The notes beneath the pieces are model-generated. The model was not told where the DNA came from and made no database searches. It saw nothing but the letters and a program-made list of their open reading frames with translations. Of a stretch of DNA of 64,000 nucleotides, positions 1-11,159 are shown piece after piece. A program made the position numbers and the translations under genes. Source of the DNA: Elgaria multicarinata webbii (lineage: Eukaryota; Chordata; Lepidosauria; Squamata; Anguidae); NCBI RefSeq assembly GCF_023053635.1, contig NC_086171.1, positions 53,992,181 through 54,056,180 of the forward strand, in the 5' to 3' direction. The first letter of the stretch is position 1; each line of letters opens with the position of its first letter.

Positions 1-13
1 TAAACAATATAAT

Positions 14-78
14 TGATGGTCATGGATAATGGGAGTTGTAGTCCAAGTCATCAGGAGGGCAAGTTGGGAAAAGTTTAT
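14..78 (+). repeat. Palindromic MITE-like family P1, fragment
   Basis: This is half of a short dispersed repeat whose core reads GGGAGTTGTAGTCCAA and is followed by a CAGGAGGGC...AAGTTGGGAAA tail. The same unit recurs at 3906, 16527, 19770, 35741, 47925 and 53221. Full copies are palindromes joining an AACTCCCATCAT arm to an ATGATGGGAGTT arm. The superfamily was not determined. Confidence 0.6.
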
Positions 79-202
79 TTAAATTACAGTCATTATTTCT
101 AAATATGCACATGAATATAAAATTAGCACGTGCAGATTTGTGTCTTCTTTTGTTGTGATGCATTTCCTCTTCTATTTGGGGTGATGCATACTTTTATTGT
201 AT

Positions 203-410
203 TGTGTGGTGTAGTGGCTAAAGTATCGGGCTGGGAGTCAGGAGATCTAGGTTCTAGTCCCCACTTTGCGCCAATAACAGACTCTCAGCCCAACCCACCT
301 CACAGAGTTGTTGTTGTGAGGAGAAAATGGAGAGGAGGATTATGTATGCCATCTTGGGTTCCTTGGAAGAAAAAAGGCAGGATATAAATGCAATAATACA
401 ACACAATAAT
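203..410 (+). mobile_element. Sauria SINE (tRNA-derived head, BovB-like tail)
   Basis: The head, GTGTGGTGTAGTGGCTAAAG, resembles the pol III A box region of a tRNA-derived SINE. A B-box match GGTTCTAGTCC lies at 250-260. The body has the CTCAGCCCAACC...CACCTCACAGAGTTGTTG stretch typical of Sauria SINEs. The tail (CTTGGGTTCCTTGGAAGAAA, then GATATAAATG) is the part this family shares with BovB LINEs, which supply the retrotransposition machinery. It looks near full length and moderately diverged. It is not a tRNA gene because the sequence cannot complete a cloverleaf. Confidence 0.85.
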
Positions 411-1719
411 AAATATTTTAAATAATTAAACAAGTAGCCATCCTAGGACTGACCTCTACACTTACTTAACAAGTCAGTGATGGAGTTGTGAAAGCAAGGA
501 ACCATGAGCCAAAACAGACATGACTTTAAATCTATGTCTAGCATCTAAGTCTTTTTTAAAAAAAATTGTACTCTACAGTAGGAACGGGGACCCTAGTGTG
601 GAGGGTAGGGTTTTTTCTAAGATCAGATGCCCTGCTCCTATTCTGGAATAAAGAAAAAAGAAAAAGGTCTAACTGGATAAATTTAAAGTAATGACTTTTT
701 TCTTTTTCTTTTTGCCCTATGAAGGGACAGCAAAACTCAAAACTCTAGCAAGAAAGTAAGATGGTCCGCTTGCTTGCTTGCAGCCAGGCAGTCATCCTAC
801 AACTGCTGAAAGTCTTTATAGTCCAAACAAATAGGAACTGTAGAATTCGGGGCCTAACTGCTGACATGTATCTACCTGAGGAAAAAGACTCACTGCTGTT
901 TTAGAAAAGATCAGGTAATGGACAAAAATCAGATTCCCTGGACAGTTCTTTCTTGTAATGGGCATAGGATACTTTACCAACATCTTAATCATGAAGCTGC
1001 CATTTTTTTAGTGGTCCTGATTCTTTACCTTGAAAAGCAACCTGAAACACAGATTATACAGAAGAATATTCTATATTCTGTGCAGGTCTTCTGCCCTTTG
1101 TTAATATGAAGACCTCTCTCCGCCCTACAAAATGAGTTGTCTGAGCCCTGCTTTTCTCTTCAATCAGAGATGAAGTTATTTCGAGGTATGGGGCTGGAGG
1201 GCATGCTTAGATCCTCAGGGATGAAAAGTGCTATATAAATGTAAATTGTCAGTGCTCTTGCTATGCATGAACCAATGCCAAGCATTAAACTAGCCTGACA
1301 ATGAAAAATGGCACTCCTGTTGACCTTTGCTGATGAGAGCCACCAAGATCAGAAAACCTCTAAACTAGGTGGACATGAAGACAAACTCCACTTCAAAGCC
1401 TTTAAAGGGTAATATAGTTTCACACAAGGTGAGAGCATTTGCTAAGAAAAGAAATCTACTTAATCTCGTGGAGGAGACGTGGCCAATGAGTCAGAAAAGC
1501 AGAGCTCTATCTTTCTAGGTAATGCCTCAAAGGGATCACTTGAGGAGCTGGATGCTGTTGGGGAGAGATTCAAGAGTTCCTTTCCTTGAATGCTTAATAC
1601 TGATTGTTCCTAAGCAGAATGCACAATATGTCACACATGGCATATCTTGTTATATCATCTCCTGTCCCAGCCAAACATGAAAATTCTGTATTATGCAGTA
1701 CTAGCTCGGGGATGGGAGG
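411..1719. other. Intergenic, no recognised feature
   Basis: AT-rich intergenic DNA. I see no exon with splice sites, no long conserved frame and no repeat I can name. Confidence 0.5.
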
Positions 1720-2215
1720 GAACAAATAATGGGAGACATGGCAGAGTTGTACAGAATTATGCATGGTGTGGAGAATGTGGATAGAATTATGCATGGTGTG
1801 GAGAATCCCCTCTCTCATAATACTAGAACCCAGGGTCATCCCATGAAGCTGGTTGCTGGGAGATTCAGGACAGATAAAAGGAAGGACTTCTTCACACAGC
1901 ACATAGTTAAACTATGGAATTTGCTACCACAGGATGTAGTGATGGCCACCAATTTGGATGGCTTTAAAAGGGGGTTGGATAAATTTCTGGAGGAGAAGGC
2001 TACCAAAGGCTACTAGTCCTGATGGCTACCTGCAGTATCAGAGGCAATGTGGATATGTACACCAGTTGCTGGGGAACATGGGGAGGAGGATGCTGTTGCA
2101 TCCATGTCCTGCTTGTGGGTTTCCTGTGGACAGCTGTTTGGCCACTGTGTGAACAGTCTGCCAGACTAGATGAACCTTGGTCAGATGCTGTATTGTGCTT
2201 CTTATGTTGTTAGCG
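1720..2215 (+). mobile_element. CR1-type LINE, 3' end (end of reverse-transcriptase ORF plus 3' UTR)
   Basis: The frame around 1840-2016 reads RFRTDKRKDFFTQHIVKLWN then LLPQDVV. This fits the C-terminal pattern of CR1 reverse transcriptases (FFT-x-x-V-x-x-WN-x-LP-x-x-VV). The 3' UTR is shared with the copy at 49190-49470 and ends in a CTTCTTATGTTGTT-like run, as CR1-group tails do. A 24-bp piece (1753-1776) is repeated at 1783-1806, a 30-bp-period tandem duplication. The element is truncated at its 5' end. Confidence 0.75.
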
Positions 2216-2439
2216 AATGGACTTGCCTTCCTGCAGGTTGGAATAGCCCTTTGTTTGACACAGGGAAGCCTTCAAGCAAAATTGCTCAGTTGTCAGAGTT
2301 GGATGCCTTGTGCCCAACCCATGTGAGTGAAGCCATGCTGACTGGTGTTCCTAGGCCCAGCTCCTGCCAAAGTGGTCCTCTATATCCCCCTACAGGTGGG
2401 CCTTTCCATTCTTCTCAGGGCAGGAGGAGCTATTTGTTT
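2216..2439. other. Intergenic, no recognised feature
   Basis: Unique-looking sequence between two LINE fragments, without a recognisable element. Confidence 0.4.
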
Positions 2440-2482
2440 GTTTGTTTATTACGTTTCTGTATCAACTCCAGTTCTCTGGGCA
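2440..2482 (-). mobile_element. L2-type LINE 3' tail, short fragment
   Basis: CCAGTTCTCTGGGCAGTTCAC read on the other strand is the CTGCCCAGAGA signature of the L2-type tails at 26,400 and 31,395. It is preceded by a TTTG/TTTA run matching the tail. Confidence 0.5.
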
Positions 2483-2889
2483 GTTCACAGTAGCAGAGAA
2501 GGGTGAGGCTTATAACGCTGTTCCTCGGGCTACTAATTGCCCATGGCTTCAAACTGTATTGATAGCAAAGCTATATGCTAGCCAGGGAAAGCTACCTCTA
2601 GTGACTGAAAACGTTATCAACGGCTTCAAATTCACTTCATTAATTAGCTTTAAAAACAAAATAACCCCAAGGTGCATGCCTGTAGGGTCCCCTTAGTCTG
2701 CATGCCACATTTCAGGGGTCTAGATTTCACAGACTTGGAGGTATGGGACTGTTTTCACACACATGCACTCATGCCAAAATCATGATCCCAGGTTCTTATA
2801 TAGCCCAAACAGCACAACCCACCAAAAGCAGGGATGTTTCAGCATGCTCAAGGAACCCTGAGATTTTCAAAATTACAAAAAATAATAAT

Positions 2890-3100
2890 AATCTAAGGGG
2901 GCAAAATTCCCAAAGCAGCCCAATGAGGATGAAGCATGCACAGTGTGCATAGATTTGGGAAATGTCTGTTGGGGGAGGGGCTGAAACTGAAGGGAGAGTG
3001 GAATGGAGTATCCTGGAAGAAGGCTGTGTGGCTGATTTACTGGAACAGGAACATTCTACAATGCAACATGTTGTTTGAGCGCCCACCTATCTATATCCTA
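2890..3100 (+). repeat. Unclassified dispersed repeat, copy 1
   Basis: It shares an ordered series of blocks with 32,285-32,440: CCCAATGAGGAT..GCATG, GGGAGAGTG..ATGGA, GTATCCTG, GGCTG, GGAACAGGA, and ATGCAACAT..TTGTT. The two copies are about 29 kb apart in the same orientation. I do not recognise the family. Confidence 0.5.
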
Positions 3101-3534
3101 ATAGCAGATGGTTCAGGTTGTCCGAAGGAGGGAAGTTGGAGAAAACCCCAATGGAATCAAATAGGTTCAGATTTCTAAGAAACCAACCTGCAGATTTTGC
3201 AGTGGACCCGCTTTTCCTGAGTCACACGGATTCAATGGATTTGCAGACCGGTGGTTTCTGTTTTGTTTTGTTTTGTTTTACTTTCCAGAATTTGACACAA
3301 AATTAGTTGTAGAACAATAAATCAAATAGAAAAAAAAACACATTATGGAGGGGATTCATGCCTTTTTGTGAGTAAGAATTTGCACACATTTGGGAAATCA
3401 GAAAAAAAATCCAATTCTGCCAATGAGTGGACAACAGAACGAAAGGCACCTGGCAATCCACAAAATGAAGATAGAACAGATTTTACAAAATCCCTACCTC
3501 CATAGTCTAAAGACACTAACCTGAGTTACAGATT
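3101..3534. other. Intergenic, no recognised feature
   Basis: Contains a short TTTTG run (3256-3280). Otherwise nothing recognisable. Confidence 0.4.
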
Positions 3535-3770
3535 TGCTTTATTGCATTTATATCCCAGCCTTTTTCCTCCAAGGAACCCAAAGCAGCATATATAATCCTC
3601 CTTCTCCTCTCCATTCTATCCTCACAATAGCAGTCCTGTGAGGTAGGTTGGGCTGAGAGTCTGTGACTGGCCCAAACTCACCCAGTGGGTTTCCATAGCT
3701 AAGTGGGGACTAGAACTCGGATCTCCCGACTCCCAGTCCAACACTCCAGCCACTACACTACACTGGCTCT
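3535..3770 (-). mobile_element. Sauria SINE, near full length
   Basis: The reverse complement shows a tRNA-like head (AGTGTAGTGTAGTGGCTGGA), the CTCAGCCCAACCTACCTCAC body and the BovB-like tail TTGGGTTCCTTGGAGGAAAA. It ends in a short ATAAATGCAATAAA tail. It includes the CCACTGGGTGAGTTTGGGCC segment that the copy at 203-410 lacks. Confidence 0.88.
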
Positions 3771-3905
3771 CAAAAGGCAAAATAGTGAAATAAGACAAAC
3801 AATACTCATACCTTTGACTATAACTTTTTGAAATAAGCTGTATGAAGTCTTAGCATGCCCTTTTGAAACAAACCTGAAGAATTCAAAAAGTGAAAACATG
3901 AGTGA

Positions 3906-3981
3906 GCCGGGCCCAGCTGGCTGGGAATGATGGGAATTGCAGTTCAACACATCTGGAGGGCATCAAGTTGGGAAAGGCTGC
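3906..3981 (+). repeat. Palindromic MITE-like family P1, half copy
   Basis: GATGGGAATTGCAGTTCAAC followed by CATCTGGAGGGCATCAAGTT and GGGAAAGGCTGC matches the right arm of the P1 family. Confidence 0.65.
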
Positions 3982-4364
3982 AATAATATCAATGGAAAAA
4001 CGTGGAACCAAATGAGAAAGAAAGACATAAGGAAAGCCATGGTAGTGGTGGTGATGACGGACCATCAAAACTACTGTCAGGAGAGAAAACACTCTACACA
4101 ATCTGTTACTAGGCCCTCATTCCCTATTCCATAGCTTTTTATAGATGCTTTGCATTCCATGTAGCAAGTCCCAGTTCCTAGATAAAGTGATGCTGTTAGA
4201 CTAATGTTAATACATTAGTTTGATGCATTTCCACCTCCGTACCAGTCAAATGTTTATCAGACAAAACAGTTTAATCCATTTCTGTGCAACAGAGCTGCTT
4301 ATGCTACATCTCTTCTTAAATTCATTCTCACTGGGGCCATTCGCACTGATCAAATTTCTTAAAT

Positions 4365-4365
<1 letters not shown>

Positions 4366-4416
<51 letters not shown>

Positions 4417-4421
4417 GAGAG
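4366..4421 (+). repeat. (GA)n microsatellite
   Basis: About 27 GA units with one GATAGA interruption. It creates a meaningless run of alternating Arg-Glu codons in one frame. Confidence 0.95.
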
Positions 4422-5318
4422 TGTGCTTTTATTTGCTCCACCACTTCATGGCTGCTCCATTTCAGTGCTTTATTGTCCCTTTTCCCCGATGGAACCACTT
4501 TGTCTTTGTGGCATTTACTGATGCCCCTGCAAAATTAAAGGTAAGAAATCAGTTCATTACCCAGCCAGAAAACATCTGGGAAAGAAGGATTTATCCTCCC
4601 TCCACAATCCCCCCCACCAAAAAAAACCCCTCTTGTAATCTAGGTGTAGATAACTACTGTATATATCTATGATTTGATCAGACTAAAACAACATTAAGTG
4701 GAAGACACTGGAAAATTACCCTGGTGTAAGTGCAAAGGTGTTACTATTACTTACAGCTCTAACTCATAATGCAGGAACTCAGGAGCCCCTCCTTAGCTAA
4801 AAATCTGGGCGAACCTCCCTGTTAGGGCTCCCACCCACCTTCAAAAACACCCCTCCATTCAAAAATAATGGCACAATAAGCAATCCTTATTGCTTATCCA
4901 CACAACAGATACTTCAAAGAAAAGAAAAGCTACCATCTCAGGCAGTTAAAGAATTCAAGTACAGAACTGGCTGAGAAATATCTTTGCCTGAAAATGTGGG
5001 GAGCAGCTCCCAGTCTGGGGTAATGGCCAGATAAGCCATTAGTCTCATGCTCTTTTATCTTAGATCACACTGCCACCAATTAAAGCAGTCATGTGCATGC
5101 TGACCTCACATGCTGAAGTCATCTGGGAACATATTTTGGAACAAGACTGCAATAGTAGCTCTTTTGACCACTGTTCTTTTTGGCATAGCATAAGCTGATC
5201 ACGGTTGTCTATCCTTTGTCACGTCATTAGCTTGGTCCATAGCTGTATAGCTGGAATGAGCATGGACTGATGGAGAACTATAGTTCCCACTTGCTGTCCA
5301 GGGGGCTGTCTATATGCA
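4422..5318. other. Intergenic, no recognised feature
   Basis: AT-rich sequence with no recognisable exon or element. Confidence 0.4.
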
Positions 5319-5403
5319 GGGAAAGCCCCGCAGTGGCTGTGGATCTGCGCTCCGTCAATTAGATGATGCAGGCGCAGCTTCACAGCCACCACAGGGCTTT
5401 CCC
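5319..5403. repeat. Palindromic MITE-like element
   Basis: The left arm GGGAAAGCCCCGCAGTGGCT pairs with the right arm AGCCACCACAGGGCTTTCCC, and the inner GATCTGCGC/GCGCAGCTT blocks extend the match. The loop is about 25 bp. This is a compact non-autonomous DNA transposon shape. Family unknown. Confidence 0.6.
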
Positions 5404-5679
5404 ACAATGCTCCAATTTGAAAAAGTTGGGGATTTATTCCAACTTTTTCAAAGGGAATGACATCAACACACCACTTCTGCTGTGTAACGTCTCTCCAGGG
5501 CCAATCCTGGGACCCAGATGGTCACCCAGAAACCCTGCGCTCCCTCCTCAGCATTGAGATTACCTGATGCTGTGGCTGGAGAAGGAAAGTGCAGACTTGA
5601 GGAAGGAAGCAGCATCAACCCAGCACCATGAAGACAGGACTCAGGTCACATAAACTGGCTATTCAGAAGTAAACCTAAG

Positions 5680-6515
5680 GCCTCCTCCTTGGTCCCTTCT
5701 CTCCACCATCTTTCCAGAGAACCCCACACAAGAGCTGTTCTGCCACGCCCAGCAGGGCCTGGGCTTGGGGAAGAATTTGCAAGCAGGGGAAGGAAAGAGA
5801 CGTGCCCTGCCCCGAATGGCTGGAAGTGGATGGTGTCATTGGGCTCGGAGGAGTTTTCTGTGGGCCTATATATTGGCTTTTACCCCTCCCAGCTTCCTCT
5901 TTGTTCACACAGCTCCCTCCCTGTAGACAGTGTGAGTTCTCTGGTCACCATTCGGGGCCAAGTAGGAATTTTTTGCTCATGTTCAGAATTGTTCATGGGT
6001 TTTTTCACCTACTCCAAACTGTAAGACAACCTGGGAGTATAAATAGGTTGATTCAGAGTAGCTTGTTAATCTGGTCACATTTGATGACAGGAAGGAAGGA
6101 ACGGGCATCCAGAGGGATTTTCTAATGGTGAGCATTCAGGCACTGTTGTGGTGACTGGTAATTCCTGAGGGCTCCCAGCTTTGAGCTTTGTGGCCGGCTG
6201 GGAGATAAGGGTTACCTCTGATGCCAACCTTTCTCACCCACTCATAGCTTTGAGGTATGAGTTGGGGGTGACACCGGAAGGTCTCCCTACCCCTAGTGGG
6301 GGCCCAGTGGGAGGGAGAATTCTACAGCACCAACCCACGGGCCATGAATGGCTCACCCTGCTCAGAAAGGTCTGTACCAGGCCAGACTGGATGCCCCTTT
6401 AGGTTCCACCCCTTTGCAGATCTTTAAATAAATGTGGCCCTGTTTATACCCAATGTTCTCTGTGTCGTCTCTTTATTTGGTGACCTCCGTCTTGATGTAG
6501 CATTTCTGCTACTAA
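5680..6515 (+). other. GC-richer block ending in a poly(A) signal, possibly an old retroelement
   Basis: Richer in G+C than its surroundings. It has a TATATATTGG stretch near 5866 and ends near an AATAAATGTG signal (6427-6436) with a GT-rich region after it. That resembles the terminal part of a retroelement or an LTR. I found no matching ends or target duplication and no convincing frame, so the identity is open. Confidence 0.3.
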
Positions 6516-6902
6516 GCCAGCAAGCAAGTCAAACGTATGTACTACTGTCAATCTCAAAAACCCGATTGTGAAAAAGAAGAAAGGAGATTAAAAAAAAAAG
6601 AGTGAAGAAAAATGGCCCTGGGCAAGCGCTCTTTTGCAATGCAGAGCTAATTTGTCCTCCCTCTGTGTTGGCTCTTCTTGTTTCTTCTCTGAATTGTGAT
6701 GGGAATCACAGCTAAGTCTGGCCTGAATTTCAGGGGGCAAATGGGGATTCTTAACCCCCCTTCCCAGAGTGCTGTGATGCCAATCTGGATTGGGACCATG
6801 TGTGCTTACATAAGAGTAAAGAAAACTAGGAGGCTCAACTAAAACAACTCAATTAGTGGTATGAGTAGCTTGGCCCTGTCTGCCTCTCTCCATCTGTTAC
6901 TT

Positions 6903-6945
6903 TTGAGTTTCCCAACCTCTCTTCTAAGATAATTATCATATGTAT
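6903..6945 (+). repeat. Left copy of a direct repeat flanking the BovB piece
   Basis: TTTGAGTTTCCCAACCTCTC and the following TTCTAAGATAATTATCAT recur at 7409-7462 with few changes, on the other side of the BovB fragment. Confidence 0.6.
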
Positions 6946-6995
6946 GTCCTTTTTAAGGAGTATGCAACTGTTCCATATATGTAGGGCTTGTTTAC

Positions 6996-7402
6996 ATGGC
7001 ATTTGTTGTTGTTTATTCGTTCAGTCGCTTCCGACTCTTCGTGACTTCATGGACCAGCCCACGCCAGCGCTTTCTGTCGGCTGTCGCCACCCCTAGCTCC
7101 CCCAAGGTCAAGTCTGTCCCCTCCAGAATATCATCCATCCATCTTGCCCTTGGTCGGCCCCTCTTCCTTTTGCCTTCCACTTTCCCTAGCATCAGCCTCT
7201 TCTCCAGGGTATCCTGTCTTCTCCTTATGTGGCCAAAGTACTTCAGTTTTGCCTTTAATACCATTCCCTCAAGTGAGCAGTCTGGCTTTATTTCCTGGAG
7301 TATGGACTGGTTTGATCTTCTTGCAGTCCAAGGCACTCTCAGAATTTCCCTCCAACTCCACAGTTCAAAAGCATCTATCTGTCCCATTCTAATATTCTCC
7401 AC
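6996..7402 (-). mobile_element. BovB (RTE-clade) LINE, 3' end of ORF2
   Basis: A 129-codon open frame on the minus strand is recognisably the BovB C-terminus: RIDAFELW-type start (here QIDAFELWSW), RVPWTARRSNQS, the PDCSLEGMVLKAKLKYFGHI block, LMLGKVEG and a terminal VTKSRKRLNE. It closes with a stop followed by AACAACAACAAATGCC on the minus strand, the usual very short BovB 3' end. It is truncated at the 5' side. The frame is still open over its whole length, which suggests a fairly young insertion. BovB is known for horizontal transfer among squamates, ruminants and others. Confidence 0.9.
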
Positions 7403-7408
7403 TTGTGG

Positions 7409-7462
7409 TTTTTGAGCTGCCCAGCCTCTCTTCTGAGTATACGATAATTATCATTCCATGAG
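7409..7462 (+). repeat. Right copy of the direct repeat flanking the BovB piece
   Basis: TTTGAGCTGCCCAGCCTCTC followed by TTCTGAG..ACGATAATTATCAT matches 6903-6945. Confidence 0.6.
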
Positions 7463-8550
7463 ATAATTGCACATGTGACAAAGAAGAGCTTGCCACAAAT
7501 CAAAACAAACCACTCTGGTGGATATAATCCTCCAAATCACCCCAGGGATTACAGAATGGCATTGACTACTACATTATTATTTCTAGCTGCAAATATCCAA
7601 GTCATACACAAGCGTCAAATCTCTTTGTGAATTTCTTTCCACTTTCACTGTAGTAACTCAGCAGGAATGGACTTTTCCTCAGGGAGGAGGGGAGGGAAAG
7701 TCATGTGAATAGATAGGGTACATGTCCCCCCCCCAAGGAAATCACACAGTTTTAGGTACATACTCATAATACTGTGATATCTTTCGAAACAGAAGGTTTT
7801 GTACAAGCTTCTCAGCTGAGCTCAGTATTTCTTTTGTGTCGTTTTGGTTGTCATTATGTCCACTTTGCCGTTTCATTCTCCTTCCCCTGCAATTGGAAGC
7901 AGGGTTTTTTAGAGCAAGTATGGCATCGTGGGCTTCCGTTCTTCACCAGCCCCAGCTGAGCCAGCAAGTGTAACAACCTAAATAAAATATGTAAGGCGAG
8001 CACTCAGGTCACGCAACTGAAAATCTGCAATCAATCTTCCCCGAGTTGGAATGTGTCATTCATATACCGCTTTATATCCTGGTGGCTGCAGCCATCATGT
8101 TACAGCTAGGATTACGTTTAGGAAGTAATAAAAAGGGAGAAATGTGTACATTATTTTCATACTTCTTGTCGGCAATGTATAAATCCTGTACGAAGAGCAA
8201 GCTCACATCTACAAATCCTGACCTGCAGAAAGGCTTATGAAGTGGGATATTATTGGAGGAGGAAAGAAGAAGTTATTTTCAGCTTTACTAGCAGTGCCCA
8301 GAAACATAAATCTTCTACTGCAGACCAAGAATCCTTTTTACTGTTGCTATTATTAATAATCAGCATCATAATTTCTATGGCACCTTTTGACATATACGTT
8401 TCTTCCTCTGGTTTTCGCTCCTTACCATGACTCTAGGATAGTGACTTGACTAACATCACTCGGTGAATGTCGTAGCTGAGCATGAATTTAAACCTGAATC
8501 TAACAGGGATATCAAAAAGGATACCACCAGGGGAGGAACAAAAACATAGA
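7463..8550. other. Intergenic, no recognised feature
   Basis: Holds a C8 run near 7725 and otherwise ordinary AT-rich sequence. No exon or named repeat is seen. Confidence 0.4.
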
Positions 8551-8989
8551 CATGGTTCACATGTAACATTAACCCATGGTTTATTTCTATACCCAGGGAC
8601 TGACCAAACTGTAGTTTGTTTTTTCAAGCCCTGTGTTGTTTGTTTCCGACCTCCTTTGCCAGCGACCCCCATACATCCCAAATGTCTTTGCAATGCTGCA
8701 GGACTGTCATGTACAGCAGTTAGGGTTTTCTTTACCACTTTTGCCCACTGCCTTGTAGCCTATCAAAACAACCCATGGTTCTGGGTTCACATGTAATGAC
8801 AACCCATGGTTTAAACAACCCAGAGTTCACAAGCTAACGTCAAACCATGTTTTTTTCCTTAGATTGTTCATAGTTTAAAAAAAAAAACATAATTTGTTAG
8901 CATGGCTACCTTTGCACATCATGACAATCCAGATTTCACCAACCTATAGGTTCAATAAATCATAAGTTATTTTTATGTGTGAACCAGGA
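8551..8989. repeat. MITE-like element with TGGTTCACAYRTAA termini
   Basis: The left end ATGGTTCACATGTAAC and the reverse complement of the right end (CTGGTTCACACATAAAAATA) form imperfect terminal inverted repeats. Internally AACCCATGGTT occurs several times in both halves, and AACCATG/CATGGTT blocks make it partly palindromic. It has no coding capacity. Confidence 0.5.
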
Positions 8990-9015
8990 ATCTCCTTTGG
9001 TAGAGATAGGTATTT

Positions 9016-9033
9016 GTGTGTGTGTGTGTGTGT
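9016..9033 (+). repeat. (TG)n microsatellite
   Basis: Nine TG dinucleotides. Confidence 0.9.
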
Positions 9034-9664
9034 TGGCAGTGGGGGGCAGGGGGCAGAGAGGACTAAGAAAGGACATACAGAGATCATTCAAAACCATTCA
9101 AACAATAAAAGTGGAGTGAACATAACACTGTTTTAATGATCAAGATATGGGTAGTTGATAGGAGATGGAAAGGAGAGGAGACTAGACTGCCTAGATTTCA
9201 TACAAATACATGCATATTTTTTAACTTCAATTATATGTAGGTCTTTTAATACCCTATTGGGTTTAGATTGTGAAACAGTTCTCTCTGTATAATGAGTGTT
9301 ATGGCAGCTCTAACCACGTCCTAGCCATGGGGGGAGGGGCTTTTGGTGGCAAAAACATGGCAGCCAAAACATACGGACCAACCTACTGTCATCTGAAACT
9401 ATTCAAACGCAGTTCTTCTGCTGTCATTTCTTCAGACATATTTGTATAATTATAAGAGATAGGAATGTATTTTTTTAATAAAAAAAAATAGACACTTCGG
9501 GGGTTCTAAGAACATTTCACAAGCTCTCCATAAGTGCCTTAGAATGGGATTGCAGGAGCTTGTCCAGGTGAAGACCTTGTGAAGGCACCTTTCTTGCATG
9601 TACATTTAGATTCACAGATCTTTGTAGCTTAGTCCTGATCGGTGGTGAATAATACGCCAAGGGT
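9034..9664. other. Intergenic, no recognised feature
   Basis: AT-rich, no named repeat or exon. Confidence 0.4.
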
Positions 9665-9728
9665 GCAGTCCTGCGCAAGTTCAGGCAGAAAAAAAGTCCT
9701 AGAATTCCCAGCATTCCTCAGCCAGCAA
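9665..9728 (+). repeat. Palindromic family P3, left-part copy
   Basis: GCAGTCCTGCGCAAGTTCAG, then AGAAAAAAAGTCCTAGAATT and CCCAGCATTCCTCAGCCAGC, matches the copies at 39,645 and 47,823. The consensus begins like GCAATCCTATGCATG.. and pairs with ..CATGCATAGGATTGC at the other end. Confidence 0.5.
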
Positions 9729-10164
9729 GACCTTTTTCCTCTCTAATGATGCATAGGGGTGCACCCTAAGTCCCATTAGTTTTATGGAAACCAAAAATCT
9801 TGGGTAAATTACCCAGTGCTCTGCAATCTAAATTCTCCATTAACTTACAAATTCAGAGATAAATCTTTCTTGCTCACCTTGAGAAAAAGAATCCTCTACT
9901 CTAGATTGTCCTTAAACTACAGCCTCTGTAACCGTATTTCCACAGAAATGTTATATTCCATCAAGTATTTCATTTGACATTTTATATCACTCACGTCTGT
10001 CACCCAAGTTGCCTAATATGAATTGACGTGAGTGGCACGAGGCCAAAGTCACTTGTCACACTTGTGATGTGCCTGCAGGAAGATCTGTCTAACAACTAGA
10101 GTTCTCTAAAGCAGAGGTTAAAGCAATGGTGACTTTATGGGAAGTTTATGGCAATATCTCTTAG

Positions 10165-10244
10165 ATGTAAGCTTAAGCGGCAGGGTCTTGCTATTTACTG
10201 TTTTACTCTGTACAGCACCATGTACATTGATGGTGCTATATAAA

Positions 10245-10275
<31 letters not shown>
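10165..10275 (+). mobile_element. L2-type LINE 3' tail
   Basis: GCGGCAGGGTCTTGCTATTT..ACTCTGTACAGCACCATGTA..TGGTGCTATATAAATAA, followed by (AAAT)n/(AAT)n tail. The same 3' end is at 13,425-13,690, 20,975-21,015 and, inverted, 42,174-42,400. Confidence 0.7.
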
Positions 10276-10464
10276 TGCCTTAAAAAATAATAATCAAGTT
10301 CTGAACCAAAATTAACCCTTTTCAGAGTATAAATAAATAAACCAAAGTTAGTGACAGTTAAATTGAAAGATGCTTCTCTCCTCACCATTTCATCACTGTT
10401 ATGCTTTTCTACACACAACAATTAATCCGGATGTTTCACACAACAATTTCTATCTGGACTCCTA

Positions 10465-10780
10465 GGGTGACCATATGAAAAGGAGGACAGGACTCCTGTA
10501 TCTTTAACAGTTGCATCGAAAAGGGAATTTCAGCAGGTGTCATTTGTATATATGGTGATCCTGGTGAAATTCCCTCTTCATCACAACAGTAAAAGCTGCA
10601 GGAGCTATGCTAGAGTGACCAGATTTAAAAGAGGGCAGGGCACCTGCAGCTTTAACCATTGTGATGAAGAGGGAATTTCACCAGGTTCTCCATATATACA
10701 AGTGACACCTGCTGAAATTCCCTTTTCAATACAACTGTTAAAGATACAGGAGCCCTGTCCTCCTTTTCATATGGTCACCC
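10465..10780. mobile_element. TA-flanked palindromic MITE family P4, full copy (316 bp)
   Basis: Starts GGGTGACCATATGAAAAGGA and ends with its reverse complement, with a TA dinucleotide on both sides, as in Tc1/mariner-type target sites. The whole element folds on itself. The terminal motif also recurs in degraded form inside (from about 10,611: AGAGTGACCAGATTTAAAAG), so the element looks like a nested dimer. It has no ORF of its own. Other copies lie at 29,025, 29,434, 36,624, 37,769 and 40,353. Confidence 0.8.
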
Positions 10781-10782
10781 TA

Positions 10783-11159
10783 ATCTGGACAGATATCCTT
10801 CATTCCTAATACACCCAATTCTTCCACAATGCTAAGGTTAAGGGATCCTCACTCCCACTTTGGTATATCTCAACTTTGTTTGTATTTATTTTCATGCTGA
10901 AAAGAATACCTGACAATGTCCTTGACACTTCTAATGTATCTATTAAAATTCAGTTCTTGCTTTTCCACATACATGTTTATGTGGACTGACGACATGCATA
11001 CGGAAGCTCCATTGCAGGCAATGGTGCCAGATCTCCACAAGTTCATAGCCTTCCCTAGTCAGAAATGGGGAAGCCTCATTGGATCACATAGCCACTGATT
11101 GCATACCATCACTCCAAAAGTAGGCAACATCAGGCAGACCTGCCTAGTTTGGCAGGCTA
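10783..11159. other. Intergenic, no recognised feature
   Basis: No exon or named repeat is seen. Confidence 0.4.

Noticed and set aside
203-280. tRNA gene
   Set aside because: It has A- and B-box-like motifs but cannot form a tRNA cloverleaf and continues into a SINE body and BovB-like tail.
4220-4672. 150-codon frame with a long Arg-Glu repeat
   Set aside because: The repeat is the (GA)n microsatellite translated. Nothing else in the frame is recognisable.
7013-7402. 129-codon minus-strand frame as a host gene
   Set aside because: It is the C-terminus of BovB ORF2, so it is listed as a mobile element.
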